A stretch of 64,000 nucleotides of DNA. Source: Pseudomonas nunensis. GTDB lineage: Bacteria; Pseudomonadota; Gammaproteobacteria; Pseudomonadales; Pseudomonadaceae. Of this stretch, positions 35,516 through 45,104 are shown piece by piece. The number at the start of each line of letters is the position of its first letter. Within the stretch, counting starts at the first letter, position 1. The notes beneath the pieces are model-generated. The model made no database searches. It was not told where the DNA came from and saw nothing but the letters and a program-made list of their open reading frames with translations. The translations under genes were made by a program, and so were the position numbers. The stretch lies in assembly GCF_024296925.1 (NCBI RefSeq), contig NZ_CP101125.1, positions 2,544,501-2,608,500 on the forward strand. The letters are read 5' to 3'.

Positions 35516-36925
35516 ATGTCAGTCGCGAAGAAAATGAGTGTGGGGCAACTGACGATGTTGACGGCCGTCAACATGTTGGGCTCGGGCATTGTGTTGTTAC
35601 CGACCAAACTCGCCGAAGTCGGCGCTATTTCGATTCTTTCCTGGCTGATCACGGCCACTGGCTCGCTGGCACTGGCGTATGCGTTTGCGCGGTGCGGGAT
35701 GCTCAGTCGCAAGACCGGCGGCATGGGTGGCTATGCCGAATACACCTTCGGCAAGGCCGGTAACTACCTGACCAACTACACCTATGGCGTATCGCTGTTG
35801 ATTGCGAACGTGGCGATCAGCATCACGGCTGTGGGTTACATCCAGGTGCTGTTCGACGTGAAGCTGGACTCGCTGCAAGTGGGCCTGGCGACCATTGCCT
35901 TGCTGTGGGTCACCACCTTCGCCAACTTTGGCGGCGCGCGGATTACCGGGCGGATCGGCGCGGTGACCGTGTGGGGCGTGATTGCGCCCGTTGTGCTGGT
36001 GTCGACGGTCGGTTGGTTCTGGTTCGACAGCAGTGTCTACGCCGCTGGCTGGAACCCGCACGACAAGGGCTGGTTCGAAGCCGCCGGGGCTTCGGTGGCG
36101 ATCACCTTGTGGGCCTTCCTCGGGCTGGAATCGGCGTGCGCGAACACCGACGCGGTTGAAAACCCCGAGAAGAACGTGCCGATTGCGGTACTGGGCGGCA
36201 CTCTCGGGGCGGCGGTCATCTACATCGTTTCGACCAATGTCATCGCCGGTATTGTTTCCAACCCGGAACTGGCCTCCTCCACCGCCCCGTTCGGGCTGGT
36301 GTTCGCCAAGATGTTCACGCCGCTGATCGGCGATATCGTAATGGCGGCCATGATTCTGGCGTGCATCGGCTCGTTGCTCGGTTGGCAGTTCACTATTGCC
36401 CAGGTGTTCAAAAGCTCGGCGGACACCGGCTATTTCCTGCCGATCTTCGCCAAGGCCAACAAGGCCGGGACGCCCATTGTCGGCATGTTGATTCTTCTCG
36501 CCGGCCAGACCGCGCTGGGCCTGCTCACCATCAGCCCGGACCTGAGCAAGCAATTCGACACCCTCGTCAACCTGGCGGTGGTGACCAACCTGGTGCCGTA
36601 CATCCTGTCCATGGCTGCACTGGCGACCATGCAAAAAGTCTCCAACGTACCCGCCGGCAAGGCGCTGGCCACCAACATCATTGCCTGGGTCGCGGCGGCC
36701 TACAGCTACCTGGCGCTCTACAGTTCGGGCGAGCAAGCGCTGATGCTCGGCGGCGTGGCGACGATCTTTGGCTACACGCTGTTCGGCTTCGTCAATAACC
36801 GCCTGATCCGTCTCGAAGCACTGAATAACAGCGTACCGACCCAGACCGTCAGTGCGCAGCACATCACGGGCGAGCCGGTGCCGGTCAACCACTTGCAATC
36901 CGCCACTTTGGAGCCTCAATCATGA
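35516..36925 (+). CDS. Basic amino acid/amine antiporter, APC family (PotE paralogue)
   Basis: A 469-residue 12-segment antiporter, strongly similar to the PotE-like protein at 6388..7731 (shared NMLGSGIVLLP, GGMGGYAEY, FLGLESACANTDAVENPE, SLLGWQFTIAQVFKSS) but with a longer polar C-terminus. Its stop overlaps the ATG of the decarboxylase (ATGA, 36922-36925). With that enzyme it would import an amino acid and export the amine, raising internal pH. In P. aeruginosa an antiporter-like gene is paired with lysine decarboxylase LdcA as I recall; substrate here is not proven. Confidence 0.9.
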   Translation: MSVAKKMSVGQLTMLTAVNMLGSGIVLLPTKLAEVGAISILSWLITATGSLALAYAFARCGMLSRKTGGMGGYAEYTFGKAGNYLTNYTYGVSLLIANVAISITAVGYIQVLFDVKLDSLQVGLATIALLWVTTFANFGGARITGRIGAVTVWGVIAPVVLVSTVGWFWFDSSVYAAGWNPHDKGWFEAAGASVAITLWAFLGLESACANTDAVENPEKNVPIAVLGGTLGAAVIYIVSTNVIAGIVSNPELASSTAPFGLVFAKMFTPLIGDIVMAAMILACIGSLLGWQFTIAQVFKSSADTGYFLPIFAKANKAGTPIVGMLILLAGQTALGLLTISPDLSKQFDTLVNLAVVTNLVPYILSMAALATMQKVSNVPAGKALATNIIAWVAAAYSYLALYSSGEQALMLGGVATIFGYTLFGFVNNRLIRLEALNNSVPTQTVSAQHITGEPVPVNHLQSATLEPQS

Positions 36926-39207
36926 CGGAATATAGACACACGCTCGGGATGCTCACGCTGTTGGTGAGCAACCCGCCGGACAAACGCACCGTGTTCGGTC
37001 GCGCCCTGGATCAGTTGATCAATGATGTGGAAGAGCGCGCGGTCCACGTCATCGCCTCGGAAACCCTGAGTGACGCCACGTCGATCCTGCGCTCGGATCC
37101 GGCCGTGCAATGCGTGCTGCTCAGCTGGGAAATGGACAAAAGTGAAGGCCACGAGGAATGCATCCAGCTGCTGGTCAGCCTGCGCGAACGCAATACCCGC
37201 GTCCCGGTGTTCCTGATCAGCGACCGCAGCACCGCGTCGAGTATTCCGCTGGTGGTCATGCAACACGCCGACGACTTTATCTGGTTGCCCGAGGACACCA
37301 GTCGCTTCCTCAGCGGCCGTATCCTGGCAGCCATCGAACGCTATCGCCAGGCCGCGCTGCCGCCGATGTTTGGTGCGCTGGTGAAGTTTGCGCGGACCTA
37401 TGAATATTCCTGGCACACGCCGGGGCATGCCGGCGGCACGGCGTTCCTGAAAAGCACTGCGGGCCGGGCGTTCTACGAATTCTTCGGAGAGAACCTGCTG
37501 CGCTCCGACCTGTCGATCTCGGTCGGCGAACTCGGTTCGCTGCTCGATCATAGCGGCCCGATCGGCCAGGGCGAGCGCTATGCCGCCAAGGTCTTCGGCG
37601 CCCATCGTACTTATTACGTCACCAACGGCTCGTCGACCTCCAACCGCGTCATCCTTATGGCCAGCGTCACGCGCAACCAGATTGCCCTCTGCGACCGCAA
37701 CTGCCACAAGTCCGCCGAACACGCGATGACGTTGTCCGGCGCCATCCCGACCTACCTGGTACCGACCCGCAACCGCTTCGGCATCATCGGCCCGATTCTG
37801 CCGCAAACCCTGAGCGCCGAAGGCGTGAAAGCCGCCATCGCCAATAACCCGCTGGTCAAGGACGGGATCGACCCGACGCCGATTCACGCGATCATCACCA
37901 ACTCCACCTACGATGGCCTGACCTACAACGTCACACGCGTCGAAGAGCTGTTGGGCCAGAGCGTTGACCGTCTGCATTTCGATGAAGCCTGGTACGGCTA
38001 CGCGCGGTTCAACCCGTTGTATCGCGAGCGCTTTGCGATGCACGGCAGCCCCGACGATCACGACGCGTCGAAGCCGACCGTTTTCGCCACCCAATCGACC
38101 CACAAACTGCTGGCCGCCCTCTCCCAGGCTTCGATGATCCACGTGCGCAACGGGCGCAATCCCATCGAACACGGGCGCTTCAACGAGTCGTTCATGATGC
38201 ACGCCTCGACCTCGCCCAACTACGCGATCATGGCCTCCTGCGACGTCAGCTCGGCGATGATGGAAGCCCCGAGCGGTCAGATCCTCACCAGCGAATCCAT
38301 CGAAGAAGCCGTCGCGTTCCGCCAGGTCATCTCGCGCATGCACAACGAGATGCTGAGCAAGAACGACTGGTTCTTCACCTGCTGGCAACCGCCGACCGTG
38401 CAAGTCGGCAACGCCACGGTGCCGTTCCATGAAGTCGATCCGCTACTGCTGAAAACCGAGCCGAACTGTTGGGTCCTGCACCCGAACGAGGTGTGGCACG
38501 GTTTCGGTGACATCGAGGAAGGCTACTGCATGCTGGACCCGATCAAGGTCTCGGTGCTCAGCCCCGGCATGGGCGATGACGGCAATCTGCTGGAATCCGG
38601 GATCCCGGCCTGTGTGCTGACGGCCTACCTCGGTCGCCAAGGCATCGTGGTCGAGAAAACCACCGACTTCACCATCCTGTTCCTGTTCTCGATCGGCATC
38701 ACCAAAGGCAAGTGGGGCACCCTGGTCAACGCCCTCCTCGACTTCAAGCGCGACTACGACGCCAACGCCGAACTGGAACTGTGCCTGCCGGATCTGCTGG
38801 CCGCCAATCAGGCGCGTTATGCCGGCATGGGCCTCAAGGACCTGGCCGACGACATCTTCGCCGCCATGAAAAAACACAAGACCACCGCCAACATGGCTCA
38901 GGCGTTCGGCATGCTGCCCAAAGCCGAATTCAGCCCGGTGGAGGCCTACGAGAAACTGGTGCGCAACGACATCGAACTGGTCACCCTCGAAGAAGCCGCC
39001 GGCCGCATCGTCGCCACGGGCATCGTGCCGTATCCACCGGGCATTCCATTGTTGATGCCGGGCGAAAACGCCGGGCCTGCGGAAGGGCCGCTGCTGGCGT
39101 ATCTCAAGGCGCTGGAAGCGTTCGACAAATCCTTCCCGGGCTTCACCCATGACACCCACGGGATCGAAAGCGAGGCCGGGGTTTATCGTCTGCTGGTGCT
39201 GAAATGA
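36922..39207 (+). CDS. Orn/Lys/Arg decarboxylase, AdiA/LdcA class (second copy)
   Basis: A 761-residue PLP-dependent decarboxylase. N-terminal wing domain about residues 1-130, then the core with SWHTPGHAGG, NGSSTSNR, CDRNCHKS, HFDEAWYGYARFNP and PLP lysine K395 in QSTHKLLAALSQAS. The C-terminus has PYPPGIPLLMPGEN and GFTHDTHG. It is a close paralogue of the protein at 1767..4121 over the full length. Translation is coupled to the antiporter gene upstream. Substrate could be lysine, arginine or ornithine; sequence alone does not decide. A clear terminator follows. Confidence 0.92.
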   Translation: MTEYRHTLGMLTLLVSNPPDKRTVFGRALDQLINDVEERAVHVIASETLSDATSILRSDPAVQCVLLSWEMDKSEGHEECIQLLVSLRERNTRVPVFLISDRSTASSIPLVVMQHADDFIWLPEDTSRFLSGRILAAIERYRQAALPPMFGALVKFARTYEYSWHTPGHAGGTAFLKSTAGRAFYEFFGENLLRSDLSISVGELGSLLDHSGPIGQGERYAAKVFGAHRTYYVTNGSSTSNRVILMASVTRNQIALCDRNCHKSAEHAMTLSGAIPTYLVPTRNRFGIIGPILPQTLSAEGVKAAIANNPLVKDGIDPTPIHAIITNSTYDGLTYNVTRVEELLGQSVDRLHFDEAWYGYARFNPLYRERFAMHGSPDDHDASKPTVFATQSTHKLLAALSQASMIHVRNGRNPIEHGRFNESFMMHASTSPNYAIMASCDVSSAMMEAPSGQILTSESIEEAVAFRQVISRMHNEMLSKNDWFFTCWQPPTVQVGNATVPFHEVDPLLLKTEPNCWVLHPNEVWHGFGDIEEGYCMLDPIKVSVLSPGMGDDGNLLESGIPACVLTAYLGRQGIVVEKTTDFTILFLFSIGITKGKWGTLVNALLDFKRDYDANAELELCLPDLLAANQARYAGMGLKDLADDIFAAMKKHKTTANMAQAFGMLPKAEFSPVEAYEKLVRNDIELVTLEEAAGRIVATGIVPYPPGIPLLMPGENAGPAEGPLLAYLKALEAFDKSFPGFTHDTHGIESEAGVYRLLVLK

Positions 39208-39246
39208 GGTAAGTGGGGTTCGCCGCTGCTTGCTGGCCTGAACCTG

Positions 39247-39278
39247 AAAACGCCCTGACGACATGTCGGGGCGTTTTT
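39247..39278 (+). terminator. Rho-independent terminator after decarboxylase
   Basis: AAAACGCCC pairs with GGGCGTTTT around a central loop that contains a secondary GAC/GTC pair, and a T5 run ends the hairpin. Confidence 0.85.
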
Positions 39279-39388
39279 GTATCTGCGTGCTCAGGTGACG
39301 ATGGCCCGGCGCGGAGTAGACATTGCTTCAACTACCGGCCAAGCTCTAACCCGTTTAATCACAGTTGCTGACACTGGATGAAACCCAC

Positions 39389-40039
39389 ATGAAAACGGTC
39401 ATGGCCCTTTTCACCTGTCTGCTCGCTGCCAACGTCTGCGCGGCGACGCCCCCCAGTGCCGAGCCCCCAACACCCATCAAGACCACCTTCGACTGCACCC
39501 TGGCAAAGGCCTCTGTCGAGAAGCTGATCTGTCGCGACCCGCAATTGAAGCAGATGGATATGGAACTGATGCGCCTCTATCGTTTGGCGCTCACCGATGA
39601 ACGTGCCGTCCCGCCGCCGGACAAAATCGTGATCGACCAGCGATTCTGGATGGCCGCGCGCAACCAGTGTGGCGCTGATCCGGAACCCAAAACGTGTGTG
39701 ATCCGCAGTTATGCCGAGCGCGCCCACCTGCTGCGCCAAGGCTCGGCCATCGTGCGGACCAAGGATCCGGACCGCCTCACCGAAGGCCCTCTGGCGTTTC
39801 GCTGTACCGGATTGAACGCGCTGATTGCCGCCACGTTCTATCTCACGCAACCCGGTGCCGTGTACCTGAAATGGGCGAACGCCTCGATCACCCTGAACCA
39901 GGTGCAGAGCGATTCGGGCACCCGCTACACCGGCAAGGATCGCCAGGGGGATTACAGCTTCTGGCAAACCGACAATGGGGTGCTGTTCCAGAAGCCAGGC
40001 TCAGGGGCGATGAGTTGTACGGCAGAGCCGGTCGGCTGA
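39389..40039 (+). CDS. LprI/MliC-type lysozyme inhibitor
   Basis: A 216-residue exported protein: signal peptide (MKTVMALFTCLLAANVCA), a LprI-like DUF1311 part with cysteines (FDCTLAKASVEKLICRDPQL, NQCGADPEPKTCVIRSYAER), then an MliC-like domain (FRCTGLNALIAATFYLT to GAMSCTAEP) whose cysteine pair can close the barrel. MliC proteins block C-type lysozyme in the periplasm. The fusion of both modules is known in Pseudomonas. The ATG at 39389 gives a proper signal peptide. Confidence 0.85.
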   Translation: MKTVMALFTCLLAANVCAATPPSAEPPTPIKTTFDCTLAKASVEKLICRDPQLKQMDMELMRLYRLALTDERAVPPPDKIVIDQRFWMAARNQCGADPEPKTCVIRSYAERAHLLRQGSAIVRTKDPDRLTEGPLAFRCTGLNALIAATFYLTQPGAVYLKWANASITLNQVQSDSGTRYTGKDRQGDYSFWQTDNGVLFQKPGSGAMSCTAEPVG

Positions 40040-40057
40040 TGTTGGTACCGACAGCCC

Positions 40058-41476
40058 TTATTTCGATGCAACCGTCTTTGCTTCCAGAAACGCCTCCAGT
40101 CCAAGGATGCCGAATTCCCTGCCGATCCCGGACTGCTTGACGCCGCCGAACGGGGCGAGAAGATCCGGAGTCATTCTGTTGATCAATACGGTGCCGGCCT
40201 CTAACCGGGACGCGATACCGTTCGCGCGTTCCTGCCGTTGCGAAAACACATACGCCTGTAAACCGTAAATCGTGGCGTTGGCGATTTCTATGGCGTGCGC
40301 CTCGCTGCCATAAGCAAGGATCGACAGCACCGGGCCGAAAATTTCCTCACGTGCGATGTCCATGTCGTTGTTAACGTCAGCAAATACCGTGGGCTGCACG
40401 AAGTAACCCTTTTCCAGCCCGAAGGGTCGGCCCTCCCCACCTGCAATCAGCGTCGCGCCTTGCTCTTGGCCGCGGCGGATGAAACCTTGCACCCGATCGT
40501 ATTGGGCCCGGCTGACAAGTGGCCCGATGTCCGTTGCCGGTTCTTGAGGATTTCCCACGACCAATGCAGCCACTAACGTCTTGACCCGCTCGATGACTTC
40601 CTTCAAGCGCGCACGCGGCACCAACAAGCGTGTACCGGCGACGCAGGCCTGGCCGTTGTTCATGAAGGCGGCATTCAGAGCCAAGGGTATGGCGGTGTCG
40701 AAGTCTGCGTCATCGAGGACGATAGCGGCGGATTTCCCTGTGAGCGCCAGGCTTACCCGCTTCATGGTCTCGACACCGGCGTGAGCAATCAGCTTGCCTG
40801 TCGGTGTCGAGCCCGTGAATGAGATTTTTGCGATGAGAGGACTGGTGCTGATTTCGTCGCCCACATCGCTTCCCCGCCCAAGCAGGATATTGAAAACACC
40901 GTCAGGCAAACCTGCGCGATCAAGGGCTTGGGCTAGCGTGTGAGCCTGCAGGGCACTCAATTCACTTGGCTTGATGACCGAAGCACAACCGGCAGCAATC
41001 GCGGAGGCCAATTTGCTGCAAATCGTGCCGGCGGTGCTGTTCCAAGGGGCAATCAGGCCCGCAACGCCGACCGGTTCCATAAACACCTTTGCGGCTCCCA
41101 TCGAGCGAACCAGTTCGTAGGCCTCCAGGGTTTGCGCTGCGTTGGCAAAACACTGCGAAGCATACTGGCTAACCCATTGAGCGCGGGCAAACGGGGCGCC
41201 GTATTCTTCGATGGCGGTGTCGCGTATCTGCTCGGTGCTGGCCAGCACGGCCGCCTGGAGGCGTCTGAGCATGTCGATACGTTCAGCCTTGGTGGTGCGC
41301 CCCATTGCGACCTGAGCACGATGGGCCGCCGCAATTGCGCGTTTCGCATCGTCACGATTGGCCAGTGTGACGGTGCCCATCAGCGCTTCTGTCGTTGGAT
41401 TGATGCACTCCACGATTTCACGTCCCTGCACGGGAACGAACTTGCCGTCGATATAAGCCTGATTGATGTGCCACAT
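40058..41476 (-). CDS. Aldehyde dehydrogenase family protein with altered catalytic Glu motif
   Basis: A 472-residue ALDH. The Rossmann segments and cofactor block PWNSTAG, FTGSTPTGK, the nucleophile cysteine in NNGQACVAGTRLLVPR and the EEIFGPVLSI motif are present. In most ALDHs the general-base glutamate sits in LELGGKS; here the segment is SLALTGKSAAIVLDDADFD, so that Glu is Ala and a Gly is Thr. The codons read clearly on the minus strand at about 40735-40760. It is divergent from the LysR gene at 41585, which probably controls it. The protein may be slow, or may use another base. Confidence 0.88.
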   Translation of the reverse strand: MWHINQAYIDGKFVPVQGREIVECINPTTEALMGTVTLANRDDAKRAIAAAHRAQVAMGRTTKAERIDMLRRLQAAVLASTEQIRDTAIEEYGAPFARAQWVSQYASQCFANAAQTLEAYELVRSMGAAKVFMEPVGVAGLIAPWNSTAGTICSKLASAIAAGCASVIKPSELSALQAHTLAQALDRAGLPDGVFNILLGRGSDVGDEISTSPLIAKISFTGSTPTGKLIAHAGVETMKRVSLALTGKSAAIVLDDADFDTAIPLALNAAFMNNGQACVAGTRLLVPRARLKEVIERVKTLVAALVVGNPQEPATDIGPLVSRAQYDRVQGFIRRGQEQGATLIAGGEGRPFGLEKGYFVQPTVFADVNNDMDIAREEIFGPVLSILAYGSEAHAIEIANATIYGLQAYVFSQRQERANGIASRLEAGTVLINRMTPDLLAPFGGVKQSGIGREFGILGLEAFLEAKTVASK

Positions 41477-41584
41477 GATGAGGGATTCCTGACTGTGTCC
41501 GGGTTCGGTCCCTACAATCTAAGGTCACTTCACTGTTTTAATAATATGATCAAACACGGATGAGTTATTTCGGAAACCGGGACT

Positions 41585-42481
41585 ATGTATAAAAGTGGCC
41601 TGACTGAACTGGAAGTGGTGCTGGCCGTGGCCAGGCGCAACGGCTTTCGCGCGGCAGCGGTAGAACTGGAGATGTCGACCACCGCCGTCAGCAACGCCGT
41701 GGCCGGATTGGAAGCCCGGCTGGGTGTGCGACTGTTTCACCGCACCACCCGCAGCGTCTCGTTGACCGAGGCGGGGCAAACCTTTGTGAATCAAATCGGC
41801 CCATCGGTCATCACTATTCAGGAGGCGATGGCCTCCCTCCTGGAACACAATGCCCTGCCTACCGGCACGTTACGCATCAACAGTTCGCTCGGCGCTGCAC
41901 TGATGGTTTTCCAACCCATCCTGTTGACCTTCCTGAGTCGCTATCCCGGCATGACGGTAGACATCGCGACTGACGGGCGGATGGTGGACATTATTGCCGA
42001 GGGTTTCGACGCCGGCCTGCGTGCCAGTTCACGCGTCCCACAGGACATGATCCGCGTGCCCATCAGTGAGGAAATCTCAATGGTCGTGGTGGCTTCGGCC
42101 GACTATTTGAGCCGACATCCCGCGCCAGACACGCTCGATGACCTTGCGGCGCACACCTGCATCCGCGCCCGTCTTCCGAGCGGGATTGCTTCACCGTGGG
42201 AGTTCATGCGCGAAGACACATTGCTGAAGGTTGAAGTGCGGGGCCCCTTGGTTCTGGACAGTCCCATCCTGATGCTGGAGGCCGCGAGGCAAGGCCTGGG
42301 GCTTGTGCAGTTGCCCGAGTGGTACGTCACGCATGATCTGGCAAGCGGACGCCTGACAAAGGTGTTGCAGCAATGGACTACGCCGGCCCCCGGGCTTTCC
42401 CTTTACTACTCCGGCCATCGACATTTACCCGCCGGGCTGCGTGCGCTGATAGGCGTGATTCATGAAGTAGCCGACCTTTAG
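41585..42481 (+). CDS. LysR-family regulator, divergent from ALDH
   Basis: A 298-residue LysR protein with [23 protein letters not shown] and [15 protein letters not shown] and a full effector domain. It is separated from the ALDH start by 108 nt on the opposite strand. It ends 1 nt before the convergent LysR gene at 42483. Confidence 0.88.
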   Translation: MYKSGLTELEVVLAVARRNGFRAAAVELEMSTTAVSNAVAGLEARLGVRLFHRTTRSVSLTEAGQTFVNQIGPSVITIQEAMASLLEHNALPTGTLRINSSLGAALMVFQPILLTFLSRYPGMTVDIATDGRMVDIIAEGFDAGLRASSRVPQDMIRVPISEEISMVVVASADYLSRHPAPDTLDDLAAHTCIRARLPSGIASPWEFMREDTLLKVEVRGPLVLDSPILMLEAARQGLGLVQLPEWYVTHDLASGRLTKVLQQWTTPAPGLSLYYSGHRHLPAGLRALIGVIHEVADL

Positions 42482-42482
42482 C

Positions 42483-43388
42483 TCAAGAAATACAAACATC
42501 ACCATCGAGCGCAAACGCATCACGCAGATAATCGGTAAACGCGCGCACCCGCGCCGATTGCCGGCGATCCGGCGCAAACACGGCATGGATCGGCAGCGGC
42601 GACGGCGTGTATCCGTCCAGCACCGCCACCACCCGCCCAGCCTGCAGGTCCTCGCGAAACAGCCATGAAGGCGACAGCGAAAGACCCAACCCACTCAGGA
42701 CCATTTGCCGAATCGCCTCGCTGTTGTTGCTGCGCACATTGCCCTTGACCTGCACGCTCTGCCATTCGCCGGCGTGTTCGAAGCGCCAACTGTCGAAATG
42801 CTCCAGCTGATTGAACACCAGGCAGTTATGCGCGCTCAGCTCATTCGGTGTGGCGGGGATGCCGTTTTGTTCGAGATAACCGGGCGCCGCGAAAACCCGA
42901 CGTTTTGTCAGTCCGATCTGACGGGCAACCAGACTGCTGTCCTTCAACTCGCCAATGCGCACCGCGACATCGATCCCCTCGCTGACCAGATCGACGTTCT
43001 CATCGCTCAACTGCAAATCGATGGTCACCTCCGGGTGCTGCTGAAGAAATCCGTGCAGCCGCGGCGCAATTTGAATCCGCCCGAAACTGCCGGAAGAGGC
43101 AATGCGCAGTGGCCCGGCGACCCGTTCCTGGCCGGTCTGGAAACTGTGTTCGGCGTTGTCCACCGCAGCGAGGATCTGCCGACAATGTTCGTAATAGCGC
43201 TGGCCTTCGTCCGTCAGGCTCAGGTTGCGAGTACTGCGAGCAAACAATCGGCCGCCCAGACGTTTTTCCAGCGCACCGATCTGTTTGCTGATCGTTGGCT
43301 GGCTGAGTCCGAGCTCTCGAGCCACGGCGGAGAAGCTGCCCCGCTCCACCACTCGCGTGAAAATCGACATCGCGTCTAACGTATCCAT
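42483..43388 (-). CDS. LysR-family regulator, divergent from quinone reductase
   Basis: A 301-residue LysR protein (HTH FTRVVERGSFSAVARELGLS, QPTISKQIGALEKRLG). It is transcribed away from the MDR gene at 43504 across 115 nt and is its probable regulator. Confidence 0.9.
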   Translation of the reverse strand: MDTLDAMSIFTRVVERGSFSAVARELGLSQPTISKQIGALEKRLGGRLFARSTRNLSLTDEGQRYYEHCRQILAAVDNAEHSFQTGQERVAGPLRIASSGSFGRIQIAPRLHGFLQQHPEVTIDLQLSDENVDLVSEGIDVAVRIGELKDSSLVARQIGLTKRRVFAAPGYLEQNGIPATPNELSAHNCLVFNQLEHFDSWRFEHAGEWQSVQVKGNVRSNNSEAIRQMVLSGLGLSLSPSWLFREDLQAGRVVAVLDGYTPSPLPIHAVFAPDRRQSARVRAFTDYLRDAFALDGDVCIS

Positions 43389-43503
43389 GACTGCCTGCTT
43401 GGCGATGATTTGGAATGAATACTATAGGCATTTATCGTCTTATCGGAATCCATCGACGGCGTGAAACTGTGGTCATCAACCTCATCGTCCTCAGGAGTTC
43501 CAC

Positions 43504-44499
43504 ATGAACCAGACCACAATGCGCGCCGCCATTGCTGTAAACGCAGGCGCCGCACTGCAAGTGCAAGACATGCCATTACCTGAACTCAAGGCAGGCCAAG
43601 TGCTGGTCAAGATCATCGCCAGTGGCGTCAATCCGCTGGATACGAAGATCAGCAGCGGCCAGGGTGGACATGCCCGGCAGCCATTGCCCGCTGTTTTGGG
43701 GATGGATCTGGCGGGTGTCGTCGCAGCAGTGAGTGCGGACGTCAGCGCATTCAACATCGGCGATGAGGTCTACGGCATGGCCGGCGGGATTGGCGGCAAT
43801 CAGGGATCACTGGCGCAATACATCGCCGTCGATGCCGACTTGCTGGCACGCAAGCCAAAAAACCTGAGCATGCGCGAAGCCGCCGTCCTGCCGCTGATTT
43901 TCATCACCGCGTGGGAAGGACTGGTGGACCGGGCCAATGTTCGGGCCGGGCAAAAAGTATTGGTGCAAGGTGGCGCCGGTGGCGTCGGGCATGTTGCCGT
44001 GCAGATCGCCAAGGCTCGCGGGGCCGACGTGTTCGCGACCGGGAGCGCCGATAGCCGGGCAATCATCGAAAGCTTCGGTGCCACGGCGATTGATTACCGC
44101 CATCAAGCGCCGGCCGATTACCTTGCGCAACACACCGACGGCGAGGGTTTCGACATCGTGTACGACACCGTCGGCGGTGCAACTCTGGATGCCTCGTTCG
44201 GCGTGTTGAAGCTCTACACCGGGCATGTCGTGAGCTGCCTCGGTTGGGGCGAACACAAACTCGCACCGCTGTCGTTCCGGGGCGCGACTTACTCCGGAGT
44301 CTTCACCCTGCTGCCGCTGATCACCGGCAAAGGTCGCAAGCACCACGGCGAAATCCTCGCACAAGCCACGCGCATGGCTGAAGCGGGACAACTGCGGGTG
44401 CTGCTGGATGATCGACGCTTCAGCCTGGAAAACGTTAATGACGCCCACGCAATCGTTGCCGCCGGGCAGGCAATCGGTAAAGTAGTCATCGACATCTGA
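43504..44499 (+). CDS. Zinc-free MDR quinone reductase / alcohol dehydrogenase-like protein
   Basis: A 331-residue medium-chain reductase with GMDLAGVVAAV and nucleotide motif VQGGAGGVGHVAVQIAKARGA. No zinc ligands are in the usual loop. AGGAG precedes the ATG. The LysR gene at 42483 faces away from it. A chorismate mutase gene begins 25 nt after its stop, possibly in the same transcript. Confidence 0.9.
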   Translation: MNQTTMRAAIAVNAGAALQVQDMPLPELKAGQVLVKIIASGVNPLDTKISSGQGGHARQPLPAVLGMDLAGVVAAVSADVSAFNIGDEVYGMAGGIGGNQGSLAQYIAVDADLLARKPKNLSMREAAVLPLIFITAWEGLVDRANVRAGQKVLVQGGAGGVGHVAVQIAKARGADVFATGSADSRAIIESFGATAIDYRHQAPADYLAQHTDGEGFDIVYDTVGGATLDASFGVLKLYTGHVVSCLGWGEHKLAPLSFRGATYSGVFTLLPLITGKGRKHHGEILAQATRMAEAGQLRVLLDDRRFSLENVNDAHAIVAAGQAIGKVVIDI

Positions 44500-44524
44500 C
44501 CGATCCCTTCCAGGATATTCATGA

Positions 44525-45100
44525 ATGAGCGTTAAACCGACACTCCAACTGCTTTGCTGCGCCACCCTCGGCCTGGCCGTCCTCAACGCCCAGGCCAGCG
44601 TGCCCGCCTCCCCGCCCCAGGCCTTGCAACCGTTGCTGGTGACCTTGAATGAACGCCTGAACATCGGTGATCTGGTTGCCCTGACCAAATGGGACAGCGG
44701 CAAACCGATCCAGGACAGCCCGCGCGAAGCGCAAGTGATCGCCAACGCCCGACAGCTGGCCACCGACCGCAAACTCGACCCGGAAGACGTCGGCCAGTTA
44801 CTCGCGGCGCAGATGGAAGCCAACAAACTGGTGCAATACGGCCTGCTGGCCAAATGGCAAACCGCCGGCAAGGCTCCGGACACTCCACGCCCGGACCTGG
44901 CCAAGCAAATCCGACCACGCCTGGATGAGCTGCAAAACCGTCTGTTGCAGCAATACGCGGACTTTGCGCCCTATCGAAATGATCCTCACTGCGCGAGCTG
45001 GATTGCCCAGGCTCGCCCCCGTCTGGCCAAGGACAAGTTGCATGAACTGGCGCTGATTCGCGCTACCGGGGAGTTGTGTACGGCGGCTCTGCCCCGGTAA
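44525..45100 (+). CDS. aroQ: Periplasmic chorismate mutase, AroQ-gamma class
   Basis: A 191-residue exported chorismate mutase. A signal peptide (to about residue 24, ...NAQAS) precedes the helical domain. Active-site marks of the class are LVALTKWDSGKPIQDSPREAQVI and the extra C-terminal helices with the disulfide cysteines (PHCASW, GELCTAA). The enzyme converts chorismate to prephenate, here outside the cytoplasm, where its purpose is unclear. Followed 4 nt later by the convergent LysR gene. Confidence 0.9.
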   Translation: MSVKPTLQLLCCATLGLAVLNAQASVPASPPQALQPLLVTLNERLNIGDLVALTKWDSGKPIQDSPREAQVIANARQLATDRKLDPEDVGQLLAAQMEANKLVQYGLLAKWQTAGKAPDTPRPDLAKQIRPRLDELQNRLLQQYADFAPYRNDPHCASWIAQARPRLAKDKLHELALIRATGELCTAALPR

Positions 45101-45104
45101 ATCC

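Noticed and set aside
36916..38430. A 504-codon minus-strand frame opposite the second decarboxylase
   Set aside because: It is a shadow of the strongly supported decarboxylase gene, with composition typical of antisense frames.
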